Origin: Chloroflexota bacterium
GTDB taxonomy: Bacteria; Chloroflexota; Limnocylindria; Limnocylindrales; CSP1-4
Length of the DNA: 64,000 nt
Reading direction: 5' to 3'
Assembly (NCBI GenBank): GCA_021787395.1
Contig: JAJYLZ010000005.1
Coordinates: 39,366-103,365, forward strand
Shown: piece by piece, positions 26,563 through 34,738 of the stretch
How positions within the stretch are numbered: position 1 is the first letter of the stretch
How the letters are laid out: every line of letters begins with the position of its first letter
Translations under genes and position numbers: made by a program
The notes under the pieces: model-generated
Database searches by the model: none
What the model was told of the DNA's origin: nothing
Seen by the model: only the letters and a program-made list of their open reading frames with translations

Positions 26563-27330
26563 ATGTCGTACGCGGACGGGCTGCTCGTATCGGGCGAGAC
26601 CGTGCTCCGACGGGAGGAGCAGCACTGGATCCTGCCCTTCTACATCGCGGGCAGGTGGGTGGGGATCGCCTTCGCGGTGTTCGTCGTCAGCCTCCTCGTG
26701 AACTGGCTGCTGGTCCCGGCGGGCGGCGGCGGGTTCCTCGGCACGCTCGCCGGCCTCATCGGCGTCGTCCTCGCCCTGGTCACCGTCGTGACGCTGGTCA
26801 TCGCGCTCGTCGGCATCGGCTGGGCCGTGGCGAGGTGGAAGTCGCAGGAGTACGTGCTGACCAACCAGCGCGTCATCCACGTCCGCGGCGTGGTCAACAA
26901 GGAGTCGTCGGACAGCGTGCTCGAGACGCTCTCCGACGCCCAGATCGACGTTCCGCTGCTGGGCCGCTTGATGGGGTGGGGGAACCTGGTCCTGATGACC
27001 GCCAACGAGGCCGGCAACGCCCGGATGCTGGCGCTCCGCGACCCGGTGGCGTTCAAGAAGGCGGTGCTCGAGGCGAAGACCGCCCGCATGATCCAGCTGG
27101 GCGGCGCGGCAGCTGCGCCGAGCGCCCTGCCCGGGGCGGCGATCGCCCCCGCGCCGTCGGCCGCGCTGTCGGCGCCGAGGGCGGCGACCGGTGCGCCGAC
27201 CGCCCGCGTGGCGGCCTCGACGGAGGAGGTGGCGCGCGCGCTGACGGCGCTCGCGCGAATGCGAGACAGCGGCGCGATCACGGCTGACGAGTACGACGCC
27301 AAGAAGCGCGAGCTGCTGGAGCGGATCTGA
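26563..27330 (+). CDS. membrane protein with PH-like (bPH2/YdbT-type) domain and SHOCT motif
   Basis: A 255-residue protein. After a short N-terminal segment (ETVLRREEQHWILPF) come two transmembrane helices (residues about 30-90), then a bacterial PH-like domain (SQEYVLTNQRVIHVRGVVNKESSDSVLETLSDAQIDVPLLGRLMGWGNL). An Ala/Pro-rich linker leads to a C-terminal SHOCT-like motif (ALTALARMRDSGAITADEYDAKKRELLERI). Such proteins are envelope or stress-associated, without a known reaction. The ATG at 26563 follows a GAGGGAGG stretch, but more upstream starts exist. Confidence 0.8.
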   Translation: MSYADGLLVSGETVLRREEQHWILPFYIAGRWVGIAFAVFVVSLLVNWLLVPAGGGGFLGTLAGLIGVVLALVTVVTLVIALVGIGWAVARWKSQEYVLTNQRVIHVRGVVNKESSDSVLETLSDAQIDVPLLGRLMGWGNLVLMTANEAGNARMLALRDPVAFKKAVLEAKTARMIQLGGAAAAPSALPGAAIAPAPSAALSAPRAATGAPTARVAASTEEVARALTALARMRDSGAITADEYDAKKRELLERI

Positions 27331-27571
27331 CCGCGCGGTGGCCCTGCGGTTCCGCGCCGGGATGAGCCGGCCGCGCCGTCGCCCGAAACGCCGCGCTCGG
27401 GCCCTCGGCCTGGATGCCCGGGCCCCGCGATGGCCCGTCCGTGCCGCGACGGAACCACCGGTCCTCCGGGCGGCCCGGATCGCGGGCGGCGCGGGCGGAT
27501 CGCGGGCGACTCGGGCGGCGCGGGCGGATCGCGGGCGGCGCGCGCGGCGCGCCAAGGCGCTCGGGCCGGCG
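27331..27571. repeat. short gene-free stretch with GGGCGGCGCGGGCGGATCGC repeats
   Basis: Contains two or three imperfect direct copies of GGGCGGCGCGGGCGGATCGC (about 27485-27540) and no gene. Its last 16 bases form the left copy of the direct repeat flanking the IS256-type element. Confidence 0.55.
27556..27571 (+). repeat. 16-bp direct repeat, left copy, flanking the IS256 element
   Basis: GGCGCTCGGGCCGGCG, identical to 28855-28870. It is longer than the usual 8-9-bp IS256 target duplication. Confidence 0.85.
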
Positions 27572-28854
27572 ATGACGTCAAGACTCTTGTGTGAATGCGG
27601 CGAGCGGGCGTGCCGCCAGGAGCCCGTTGAGGCGGAGCACCTGGCCGTACAGGATCCGGTCCGCTGACCGGCGGTCGCTGAGGGCGCCGATCGGGCGGAG
27701 CCGGCGCCGGAGCTCGCGGAACGCGCGCTCGATCAGGTTCGTGGTGCGCAGGCTGGCGCGGAGCCGCTCGGGCAGGGCGAAGACCGCGAGCAGGTCGTCG
27801 AGGTCGGCCTCGAGGCGCCGGACGAGCACGGGGTGCCGGCCGCGCCACGCCCGCGCCCAGCGCCAGTACGCGGCCACGGCGGCGCGCCGGCTCCGGGCCC
27901 GGTACACCGCGCGGAGGCCGCGGGCGCACTCGCGCCGCTCGGCGAGGGGGATGGCCTCGAGCAGGTTCCGCACGCGGTGCGTCCAGCACCGCTGGAGGCG
28001 GGCCCCGGGGAGGGCCTCGGCGACCGCGGCCGCGATCCCGCCCGCCCCGTCGGCGGCGACGAGCTCCACCGCGTCCGGGTCCAGGCCGCGGGCGACCGGG
28101 GACGAGAAGAGGCGCGACCACTCGGCCGCCGACTCCGACGCCGCCTGGCGGTAGTCGAGGAGCTCGCGCCGGCCGTCGGCCGCGACGCCGTACGCGGCGA
28201 GCACCGCCCGCCGGGCCGCGCGCCCGTGGCCGCCCCGGACCGAGACCCACAGCCCGTCGACGAGCAGGTATCGGGCGGGGAGCTCGACCGGCCGGCGGTG
28301 GAAGGCCGCGACCTGGGCGTCGAGCTGCGCCGCGAGCCGGCTGACGCTGGCGGCCGAGAGCGGCACGCCCGTGAGCTGCTCGGCGAGGGCGGCGGTCTCG
28401 CGCGTGGACATGCCGCGCATGAAGGCGCGCCGGAGGGCCGCGTCCACGGAGCCCGTCCGCCGTGCCGCCCGCCGCAGGAGGCTGGGCCGGTACGGCTCGA
28501 GCCGCCGGCGCGGGACGGCGAGGTCGGTGATCGCGCCCAGCTCGGTCACCAGGCGCCGGCGGTACACGCCGTTGCGGACGTCGAGCCGCAGGTGCGTGCG
28601 CTCGTAGGGCGCCGCCCGGAGCAGCGCGCCGAGCTCGTCCTCCATCGTCGCCTCCAGGACCGCCTTGACGGCCTCGAGGAGCTCGGGGCGGAGGTCGCCC
28701 CAGAGCGCGTCCTCGTCGCGGGCGTCGCGCCAGCGGTCGGCGTCCGTGCGGTCGGTCAGGCGGGCGGGTACCGTTGCCATCGGGCGTACTCCTCGGTGCT
28801 GGAATCACCTGGGTTGTACGCCCGCTCGATTCGAAAGCCCACAAGAGACGTTAC
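27572..28854 (-). mobile_element. IS256-family insertion sequence, apparently intact
   Basis: About 1,283 bases. Imperfect terminal inverted repeats share ACGTC...TCTTGTG: the left end reads ATGACGTCAAGACTCTTGTG, the right end (complement) GTAACGTCTCTTGTGGGC, with five extra bases on the left. It is bracketed by an exact 16-base direct repeat GGCGCTCGGGCCGGCG at 27556-27571 and 28855-28870. It lies between the PH/SHOCT gene and the initiator tRNA. Confidence 0.88.
27578..28780 (-). CDS. IS256-family (Mutator-type) transposase
   Basis: A 400-residue DDE transposase. Asp175 lies in YLLVDGLWVSV, Asp244 in VAADGAGGI, Glu351 in TTNLIERAFRELRRR, and the family C-x2-H motif appears as QRCWTHRVRNLLEAIP. 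The order and spacing match IS256/Mutator enzymes. The frame is uninterrupted and the start has a GAGGAG ribosome site. The stop codon falls inside the left terminal repeat. Confidence 0.95.
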   Translation of the reverse strand: MATVPARLTDRTDADRWRDARDEDALWGDLRPELLEAVKAVLEATMEDELGALLRAAPYERTHLRLDVRNGVYRRRLVTELGAITDLAVPRRRLEPYRPSLLRRAARRTGSVDAALRRAFMRGMSTRETAALAEQLTGVPLSAASVSRLAAQLDAQVAAFHRRPVELPARYLLVDGLWVSVRGGHGRAARRAVLAAYGVAADGRRELLDYRQAASESAAEWSRLFSSPVARGLDPDAVELVAADGAGGIAAAVAEALPGARLQRCWTHRVRNLLEAIPLAERRECARGLRAVYRARSRRAAVAAYWRWARAWRGRHPVLVRRLEADLDDLLAVFALPERLRASLRTTNLIERAFRELRRRLRPIGALSDRRSADRILYGQVLRLNGLLAARPLAAFTQES

Positions 28855-28870
28855 GGCGCTCGGGCCGGCG
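28855..28870 (+). repeat. 16-bp direct repeat, right copy, flanking the IS256 element
   Basis: GGCGCTCGGGCCGGCG, identical to the left copy. Confidence 0.85.
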
Positions 28871-28916
28871 TCCTCTTTGACGGCTCCGGCGGGCGCCGGT
28901 AGAATGCATGTCCCAC

Positions 28917-28991
28917 CGCGGGGTGGAGCAGCGGCAGCTCGTCGGGCTCATAACCCGAAGGTCAGGGGTTCGAATCCCCTCCCCGCAACCA
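28917..28991 (+). tRNA. initiator tRNA-fMet(CAT)
   Basis: Acceptor CGCGGGG against CCCCGCA leaves the first pair as a C-A mismatch, a defining initiator feature. The anticodon stem carries three consecutive G-C pairs (GGG/CCC) around loop CTCATAA, the second initiator feature. The T-arm AGGGGTTCGAATCCCCT and encoded CCA are complete. Confidence 0.96.
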
Positions 28992-29006
28992 ATTCGCCTC
29001 CCCCTG

Positions 29007-29036
29007 AAACCCCCGGACCCGACCACCCGGGGGTTT
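29007..29036 (+). terminator. intrinsic terminator of tRNA-fMet
   Basis: Ten-base-pair stem AAACCCCCGG/CCGGGGGTTT with a ten-base loop, followed by a T-rich run (CGTCTTGTC). Confidence 0.8.
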
Positions 29037-29230
29037 CGTCTTGTCGGGCGCCGGGATGGGCGGCCGCGACGGCGGGGGCGGCATTGGCGGCCGGGGGCGC
29101 AGGGCGCCGGCGCCAGGAGGCCCTGCCATGAGCCACGGGACCCGTGTCGGCTCGGCCAGCTCGGCGGGCGCGCGGTCAGCCCGGAACCCCGATCCTCCTC
29201 GCGAGGCGGCCGCTGCTGTCCCGCGAGCCG

Positions 29231-29400
29231 CTGGCATCGACGAGCGGGCGGATGCTCGCGATCCTGCACCTCGAGCGCGCGGCCGGCCCGCTGGCCTCGG
29301 GTGCGCCGCTGGTCGAGCCGCTGAGCGAGCGCGAGGTCGAGGTCATGCGCCTCGTAGCCCTGGGCCTGCTGGACCGCCATCCGGCCCCAGAGCACGACCG
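29231..29400 (+). pseudogene. LuxR-type helix-turn-helix remnant
   Basis: The 499-base gap after tRNA-fMet contains no intact gene. One plus-strand frame encodes PLVEPLSEREVEVMRLVALGL (core 29309-29368), which closely resembles the first helices of a LuxR/MalT C-terminal DNA-binding domain. The recognition helix and everything upstream are missing or degraded. This looks like a decayed fragment. Confidence 0.4.
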
Positions 29401-29490
29401 CCACGCTGCTCAGGGCCGCTGAGCCGGCTGCGGCAGGCGTCGGGACGCGCTCGCGGGTGCCCTCTGCGGGCCCGTCCGGGCTTGGCCGGC

Positions 29491-30135
29491 CTAGCCGCTG
29501 ACCTGCTTGAGGATGGTCGCGATGAGGGGGCTGCCGGCGCCGGCGAAGATGTGGTTGCGCAGCATCCCCGAGGCGTCCACCAGGAACACGTCGCTGGTGT
29601 GGGTCACCTCGTAGTTGCCGTTGGAGTCGGCGGGACCGGACGAGTACTGGACGCCCCAGGCGGCGGCGGCGGCGGCGATCTGGGCGGCGGTCCCGGTGAG
29701 CCCGATGAACCCCGCCTGGTACAGGTCCAGGTAGGACTTCATCACGGCGGCGGTGTCGCGGGCCGGGTCCACCGTGACGAAGACCACCTTCGCCGGCAGC
29801 CCGGACTGGGCGATCGCGGTGCGCAGGTCGGCAAGCGTGGTCGGGCACACGTCGGTGCAGTGCGTGTAGCCGAAGAAGACGAACACCGGCGTGCCCCGGA
29901 GCGACGTGATGTCGAAGGCCTGGCCGTTCTGGTCGGTGAGCTGGAGCGGGGGCTCGGGCTTGGCCGGGCTGTACTCGGTCTCGCTCATGCCCATCGCCAG
30001 GTTGCTGGCGGAGGCGCCGGGGTCGAGCATGATCACCGACGGGGACGGGGCGGCGCTCGTGCAGGCGGAGAGCGCCAGCAGCAGGACCGCGGCGAGCGCG
30101 GCGGGACCGACGGGGCGGCGGGTTCTCGGGGTCAC
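29491..30135 (-). CDS. SCO1/SenC family copper chaperone lipoprotein
   Basis: A 214-residue exported lipoprotein (lipobox LLALSAC). The thioredoxin-like domain has the copper-binding Cys pair in FFGYTHCTDVCPTTL, VVFVTVDPARDT and the downstream histidine in YEVTHTSDVFLVD. Sco proteins deliver copper to the CuA centre of cytochrome oxidase, which fits the adjoining COX3 and CtaG genes. GTG at 30135 is seven bases after TACCCT, suggesting a leaderless start. Confidence 0.92.
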   Translation of the reverse strand: MTPRTRRPVGPAALAAVLLLALSACTSAAPSPSVIMLDPGASASNLAMGMSETEYSPAKPEPPLQLTDQNGQAFDITSLRGTPVFVFFGYTHCTDVCPTTLADLRTAIAQSGLPAKVVFVTVDPARDTAAVMKSYLDLYQAGFIGLTGTAAQIAAAAAAWGVQYSSGPADSNGNYEVTHTSDVFLVDASGMLRNHIFAGAGSPLIATILKQVSG

Positions 30136-30386
30136 GGTCCTCAGGGTAGCCCCGTCCACCCGATGACGCCGTCGGGCGCCGGTCAGGGCAGGGCCGGGCC
30201 AGGGTCGGTCCAGCCGAGGCCCAGGGGTCGGCGGCCGCCCCGCCGTCAGGAAGCCGCCGCCGGCCGGTTCTTCGCGGCTCGCGCCTGCGCGGATCGTCCA
30301 TTGGCGGCCAGTCCCGGTGCCGGGGCGCCCGGCGGACGGCCACACAGCCCGCGGCGGATCCGCCCCGACCCGCGCGCCAGGATGCG

Positions 30387-31181
30387 TCAGTCCCAGCGGA
30401 ACTTGCGCGCCGCGAGGCCGGCGAGGAGCACCGCCCACACGCCCAGGACCACCACGGCCTCGGTCGCGTCGCCCGCGGCCCCGCCGAGCCCGATCGTGAG
30501 CGCCCTGGTCAGGGCCGCCGGGGGCAGCAGCAGCGACGCCGAGGCGAGCGTTGCCGGCAGCTTGTCGAGCGGCATGATCACGCCGCCGATCACGAGTGAC
30601 ACCAGGAACAGCAGGTTGGCCAGGGCCAGCGTCGCCTCGGCGCGCAGCGTGCCCGCCATCAGGAGGCCGAACCCCGCGAACGCCACGGTGCCCAGCACCA
30701 GCCCGGCCAGGACCAGCGGCGCCGAGACGGCCGGCCCCGCGGACCAGCCGAGCGCGAGCGCGATCGCGACCAGCAGCACCACCTGCACGGCCTCCACGAC
30801 GATGACCCCGGCCGTCTTGGACGCGACCAGGGCCGACGTCCCTGCCGGCGACCCGCCGAGCCGCTTGATGACGCCGTACGAGCGCTCGAAGCCGGTGGCG
30901 ATCGCGAGCGACACCATCGAGGCGGCGAGGATCGCCAGCGACATCGACCCCGGCAGCATCCGGTCAACCGGCCTGCCGGTCGAGGAGCCGCCCGACAGGT
31001 CGAAGGACGAGAACACGAGCAGCACGCCGGCCGGGATCACGAACGTGATCAGCAGGCTCTCGCCGCGGCGCATGGCCAGGCGAAGCTCGTTGGCCGTCAG
31101 CGCGAGCGTCTTGGACGTCCACGAGGCGGGCCGCGCGGGAGCGCCCGTCCCGAGCAGCCGGGTGCCGTCAGGCCCGCTCAC
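30387..31181 (-). CDS. ABC-2 type transporter permease
   Basis: A 264-residue membrane protein with about six hydrophobic segments. It includes SLLITFVIPAGVLLVFSSFDLSG and FERSYGVIKRLGGSPAG (a typical ABC-2 loop), then LLFLVSLVIGGVIMPLDKLP. GTG start overlaps the ATPase stop (GTGA). It pairs with the ATPase and lies in a cytochrome-oxidase biogenesis cluster, so export of an oxidase-related factor is possible but unproven. Confidence 0.82.
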   Translation of the reverse strand: MSGPDGTRLLGTGAPARPASWTSKTLALTANELRLAMRRGESLLITFVIPAGVLLVFSSFDLSGGSSTGRPVDRMLPGSMSLAILAASMVSLAIATGFERSYGVIKRLGGSPAGTSALVASKTAGVIVVEAVQVVLLVAIALALGWSAGPAVSAPLVLAGLVLGTVAFAGFGLLMAGTLRAEATLALANLLFLVSLVIGGVIMPLDKLPATLASASLLLPPAALTRALTIGLGGAAGDATEAVVVLGVWAVLLAGLAARKFRWD

Positions 31182-32209
31182 GCCTCTCCTCCCGCCTCGG
31201 CCGCGGCATCCGCGCCGACCAGCTCCAGATACCGCTCCTCGAGACTCGCGGCGCCGAGGCGCAGCTCGGTGATCAGCAGCCCGCGGTCGGCGCACCACGC
31301 CGCGAGCCGGGCGACCATCCCGGGGTCCGGCGCGTCGGCCAGGCCCTCGAGCTCGTAGTGGTGGCCCGCGCCAGCATCGACCACCCGCGCGGCCGGGGCG
31401 GACTGGCCGGCGACGGCCGCGACCAGCGCCGCGCGCTCACCCTCGGCCAGCGGTGCCGACAGCCGGAAGCGGACTCGTGGAGCGCCCGCGCCCGTCAGCT
31501 CAGCCGGCGTCCCGTAGGCCACGATCCGCCCGCGGTCCAGCACCGCGACATGGTCGGCCAGGCGCTCGACGTCGCCCAGCTCGTGCGTGGTCAGCAGGAT
31601 GGTCGTGCCGGCCGCCCGCAGCCCGGCGATCCGCTCCCGCGTGGCCTGCTTGGCCGCCGGGTCCATGCCCGCCGTGGGCTCGTCGAGGACCAGCAGCTCG
31701 GGGCGCCCGAGCAGGGCGATGGCGAGGCTCAGGCGCTGCCGCTCGCCGCCGGACAGGCGCCGGTAGCGGGTCGCGGCGGCTCGCCCGAGGTCCACCGCCT
31801 CGAGCAGGTCGTCGGGGTCCTCCGCGTCCCGGTAGAAGCGGGCGTACAGGCGCAGGACCTCGCGCGGGGTGGACCGGTTGTCGATCCCGCCCTCCTGGAG
31901 CATCAGCCCGATCCGGGGGCGAAGCGCGCTGCCGTCCCGCGCGGGGTCCAGCCCGAGCACGCTGACCGTGCCGGCATCGGCCCTGCGGTAGCCCTCGATG
32001 ATCTCGACCGTGGTGGTCTTGCCGGCGCCGTTGGGTCCGAGCAGGCTGAGCAGCTCGCCGCGGCGCACCTCGAACGACACGCCGGCCAGGATCCGGCGAG
32101 CGCCGTACGACTTGCGGACGTCGTGGACGCGGACGGCGCCGTCGCCGGCCGCGGGCGGTGCGGGGGCGGCGGGCGATGCGGGAGCGGCGGGCGATGCGGG
32201 AGCGGTCAT
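31178..32209 (-). CDS. ABC transporter ATP-binding protein (ABC-2/drug-type)
   Basis: A 343-residue ATPase. Walker A LLGPNGAGKTTTVEIIEG, Q-loop IGLMLQEGGIDN, signature YRRLSGGERQRLSLAIAL, Walker B LLVLDEPTAGMD and H-loop LLTTHELGDVERLA are all present. The first 22 residues are an Ala/Pro/Ser repeat. A C-terminal domain of about 100 residues resembles the extension of CcmA/NatA-like exporters. Overlaps both neighbours by four bases. Confidence 0.88.
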   Translation of the reverse strand: MTAPASPAAPASPAAPAPPAAGDGAVRVHDVRKSYGARRILAGVSFEVRRGELLSLLGPNGAGKTTTVEIIEGYRRADAGTVSVLGLDPARDGSALRPRIGLMLQEGGIDNRSTPREVLRLYARFYRDAEDPDDLLEAVDLGRAAATRYRRLSGGERQRLSLAIALLGRPELLVLDEPTAGMDPAAKQATRERIAGLRAAGTTILLTTHELGDVERLADHVAVLDRGRIVAYGTPAELTGAGAPRVRFRLSAPLAEGERAALVAAVAGQSAPAARVVDAGAGHHYELEGLADAPDPGMVARLAAWCADRGLLITELRLGAASLEERYLELVGADAAAEAGGEA

Positions 32210-32841
32210 GGCTTGATCTTCGCGTACTGCGTGGCGAACTGCTGTGCCGTCAATTCGCCGACCTGGATCGCCCGGATGACGCCCGTCCTGTCGATGAAGA
32301 ACGTCTGGGGCGGCGCCGTGATCCGGTAGTCCGCAGCGATCGTCCCGTCAGGGTCGGTCACGGTCGGCCAGGTGGCGCCGAAATCGGTCGCGAAGGCCCT
32401 CGCGAGGTCGGTCTCATCCTTGTACAGGACCCCCACCACGGCAAGGCCGTCGGTTGGCCCGAGGGCGGCGAGCTCCTCGCGGAAGATCGGGAACTCGTCC
32501 CGGCAGGGGACGCACCACGAGGCCCAGAAGTTGACCACCACGGGGTGGCCCGCGAGGCCGGCCAGGCTGACGGCGGAGCCGTCGAGCGCAGTGCCCGAGA
32601 TGGACGGGGCCCGGTTGCCGACCTCCGGGAGCGGGCCGGCGGTGGTGCCGCACGCGGCGGCGAGCAGCGCGGCCCCGAGGATCGCGGCGGGGAGGAGGGG
32701 CGGTCGGCGAATGGCGTGGTACCTGCTTGACGGCCAGCGTTGCCGTCCTCGCAGGGCCGGTCGTTCCGTGGATCTAGAGATTGTGGGGAACGTCGGCGCG
32801 GTTGTCGAACGGCCGGCGATGGGCCGCGCGGCGCACCGCAC
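32206..32841 (-). CDS. TlpA/ResA-like thioredoxin lipoprotein
   Basis: Redox protein with the active site WASWCVPCRDEFPIF in a TlpA-like fold (VVNFWASWC, VVGVLYKDE, PPQTFFIDRTG). A hydrophobic export segment ends with the lipobox LLAAAC, about 65 residues in from the open-frame start. Such proteins reduce disulfides during cytochrome c or CuA maturation. The start is unsettled. The GTG at 32841 leaves an odd 45-residue basic extension, and no conventional start codon lies close before the signal region. Confidence 0.82.
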   Translation of the reverse strand: MRCAARPIAGRSTTAPTFPTISRSTERPALRGRQRWPSSRYHAIRRPPLLPAAILGAALLAAACGTTAGPLPEVGNRAPSISGTALDGSAVSLAGLAGHPVVVNFWASWCVPCRDEFPIFREELAALGPTDGLAVVGVLYKDETDLARAFATDFGATWPTVTDPDGTIAADYRITAPPQTFFIDRTGVIRAIQVGELTAQQFATQYAKIKP

Positions 32842-32850
32842 CGCGGCGCG

Positions 32851-33528
32851 CTACACCAGGTACAGCACCGAGAACAGGACGATCCAGACCACGTCCACGA
32901 AGTGCCAGTACAGCGACACCGCCTCGACCATGTCGTGGCGGCGGGCGTTGAACTGGCCCGCCCGGCCCCGGTAGGCCACCGCGGCCAGCATCAGGGTCCC
33001 GCCCAGGACGTGGAGACCGTGGAAGCCCGTGAGGGTGAAGTACGTCGAGCCGAACAGCCCCGTGCTCAGGGTCACGCCCTCGTGCATGAGCACTGTGTAG
33101 TCGTAGGCCTGGAGCAGCAAGAACGCGACGCCCATCACGAAGGTCAGGCTGATCGCCCGGACGAACGTGCGCTGGTCGCCGCGCCGGATCGCCAGCACGC
33201 CCCACTGGCACACGAACGAGGACAGGATCAGGATCACCGTGGCCGGGACGATGAGGTTCAGCGCCCCGGACTCCGTCGTCAGGCGCCACGGGTTGAGGAT
33301 GCCGACGTCCTGGGTGGGCGGCCAGACGTGGGTGGCCACGCCGTTGATGACCTCGGTGTGGCCCGCCCGGATCGAGAAGTAGGCGGCGAACAGGCCGGCG
33401 AAGAACATCACCTCGGAGGTGATGAACAGGAGCATGCCCAGGACCGGGTTGCCCAGCCCTCGCGCAGGGTGGCTTGCCGTCTTCACGCGGCCCGCCGCAG
33501 CGGGCAAGACGGTGGCGTCGGCGCTCAT
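32851..33528 (-). CDS. ctaE: cytochrome c oxidase subunit III
   Basis: A 225-residue membrane protein. Family signatures: GMLLFITSEVMFFAGLFAAYF, NTL-like GALNLIVPATVILILSSF, TYFTLTGFHGLHVLGG and the C-terminal SLYWHFVDVVWIVLF. This is the seven-helix COX3 pattern. ATG at 33528 has GAGGTGAGG just upstream. The other oxidase subunits are not in this window, so COX3 is separated from them or they lie elsewhere. Confidence 0.93.
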   Translation of the reverse strand: MSADATVLPAAAGRVKTASHPARGLGNPVLGMLLFITSEVMFFAGLFAAYFSIRAGHTEVINGVATHVWPPTQDVGILNPWRLTTESGALNLIVPATVILILSSFVCQWGVLAIRRGDQRTFVRAISLTFVMGVAFLLLQAYDYTVLMHEGVTLSTGLFGSTYFTLTGFHGLHVLGGTLMLAAVAYRGRAGQFNARRHDMVEAVSLYWHFVDVVWIVLFSVLYLV

Positions 33529-33697
33529 CCTCACCTCTCGTCCGGCCGCGGCCCCGTCCGACCACCGGTCCTCAGGCCGCAATGCGCGGCCCATGATAGA
33601 CGGCAATCGCGTTCTGGGGGTCCAATGGCCGGTAGCCGGGTGACCAACGGCCCGTGGAATGGGCGACGCAAGGCCCGGTTCGGCGAATCAGGGAACA

Positions 33698-34738
33698 ATG
33701 TCCGGCGTGAACCGCCGGATCGCTGCTGTCGCGGGCGCCCTGCTGGCGCTGGGCCTCGTCCTCGTCGCAACCCCCGTGGCGCTCGCGCACGAGGGCGACA
33801 GCCTCCCCGCGCCCACCGTCTTGACGTTCCTGTTCGACTGGGGCTTCGACCCGACGCTGTGGGTCCCCGCCATCGCGACCCTCGCCCTCTGGCTGTGGGG
33901 CGTCCGACGCGCCAACCGGGCGCACCCCGACCGACCGGTGGCGATGTCGCGGACGCTGTTCTTCGTGGCCGGTGTGGCCGTCCTGCTGGTGGCGCTCGAC
34001 TCCGCGGTCGGCCTCTACGACGACACGCTGCTGTCCGACCACATGGTCCAGCACCTGCTGCTGACCCTGATCGCGCCGCCGCTGCTCCTGCTCGGCGGGC
34101 CGGTGACCCTGGCGCTCCAGGCCGCGTCACCCGGCTTCCGCCGCCGGTGGATCCTGCCGGTGCTCCACTCGCGGGTGCTGCGCCAGCTCGGACGCCCGGT
34201 GGTGGCGTGGCTGCTGTTCGCGGGGATCCTGTGGGGCACGCACTTCTCGCCGATCTACGAGCTGTCGCTGGAGAACAACTGGATCCACGACGGCGAGCAC
34301 CTCCTGTACGTCGGGTCGGCGCTGCTGTTCTGGCTGCCGGTCATCCGCCGCAACCCGGCGCCGTGGCGGCTCAGCCCGGCGGCCAGCGTGCTGTACGTGG
34401 GCCTGCAGGCGCCGCAGATGACGTTCCTGGCCCTCGCCATCTTCATGGCGCCGGAGCCGCTCTACGCGCACTACGCGAACGCCGTCCGGACGTGGGGGCC
34501 GACGGCCTTGGCGGACCAGCAGCTGGCGGGCGGGATCATGTGGGTCGGCGGCGACCTGGTGTTCTTCGTGGTCGGGCTGCTGCTCGTGATCGCCTGGATG
34601 CAGGATGAGGAGCGAGGTGCGGCGCGGGTGGACCGGCAGCTCGACGCGGCGCGCGCCCGGGCACTCGAGGCGGCCGGCTCGGCGCTGTCGGCCGGTCAGC
34701 CCTCGGGGGGCACGGAGGCGCCCAGGTACTCGAGGTAG
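33698..34738 (+). CDS. ctaG: CtaG-type cytochrome c oxidase assembly protein (caa3_CtaG)
   Basis: A 346-residue membrane protein with about eight hydrophobic segments and an N-terminal signal-like helix. Family signatures: FDWGFDPTLWVPAIATLALWLWG, SDHMVQHLLLTLIAPPLLLLGGP, HFSPIYELSLENNWIHDGEHLLYVG and QQLAGGIMWVGGDL, with conserved His residues. This is the Bacillus caa3 CtaG family, not the Cox11 type. Divergent from COX3. Its 3' end overlaps the convergent dehydratase gene by 43 bases. Confidence 0.9.
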   Translation: MSGVNRRIAAVAGALLALGLVLVATPVALAHEGDSLPAPTVLTFLFDWGFDPTLWVPAIATLALWLWGVRRANRAHPDRPVAMSRTLFFVAGVAVLLVALDSAVGLYDDTLLSDHMVQHLLLTLIAPPLLLLGGPVTLALQAASPGFRRRWILPVLHSRVLRQLGRPVVAWLLFAGILWGTHFSPIYELSLENNWIHDGEHLLYVGSALLFWLPVIRRNPAPWRLSPAASVLYVGLQAPQMTFLALAIFMAPEPLYAHYANAVRTWGPTALADQQLAGGIMWVGGDLVFFVVGLLLVIAWMQDEERGAARVDRQLDAARARALEAAGSALSAGQPSGGTEAPRYSR

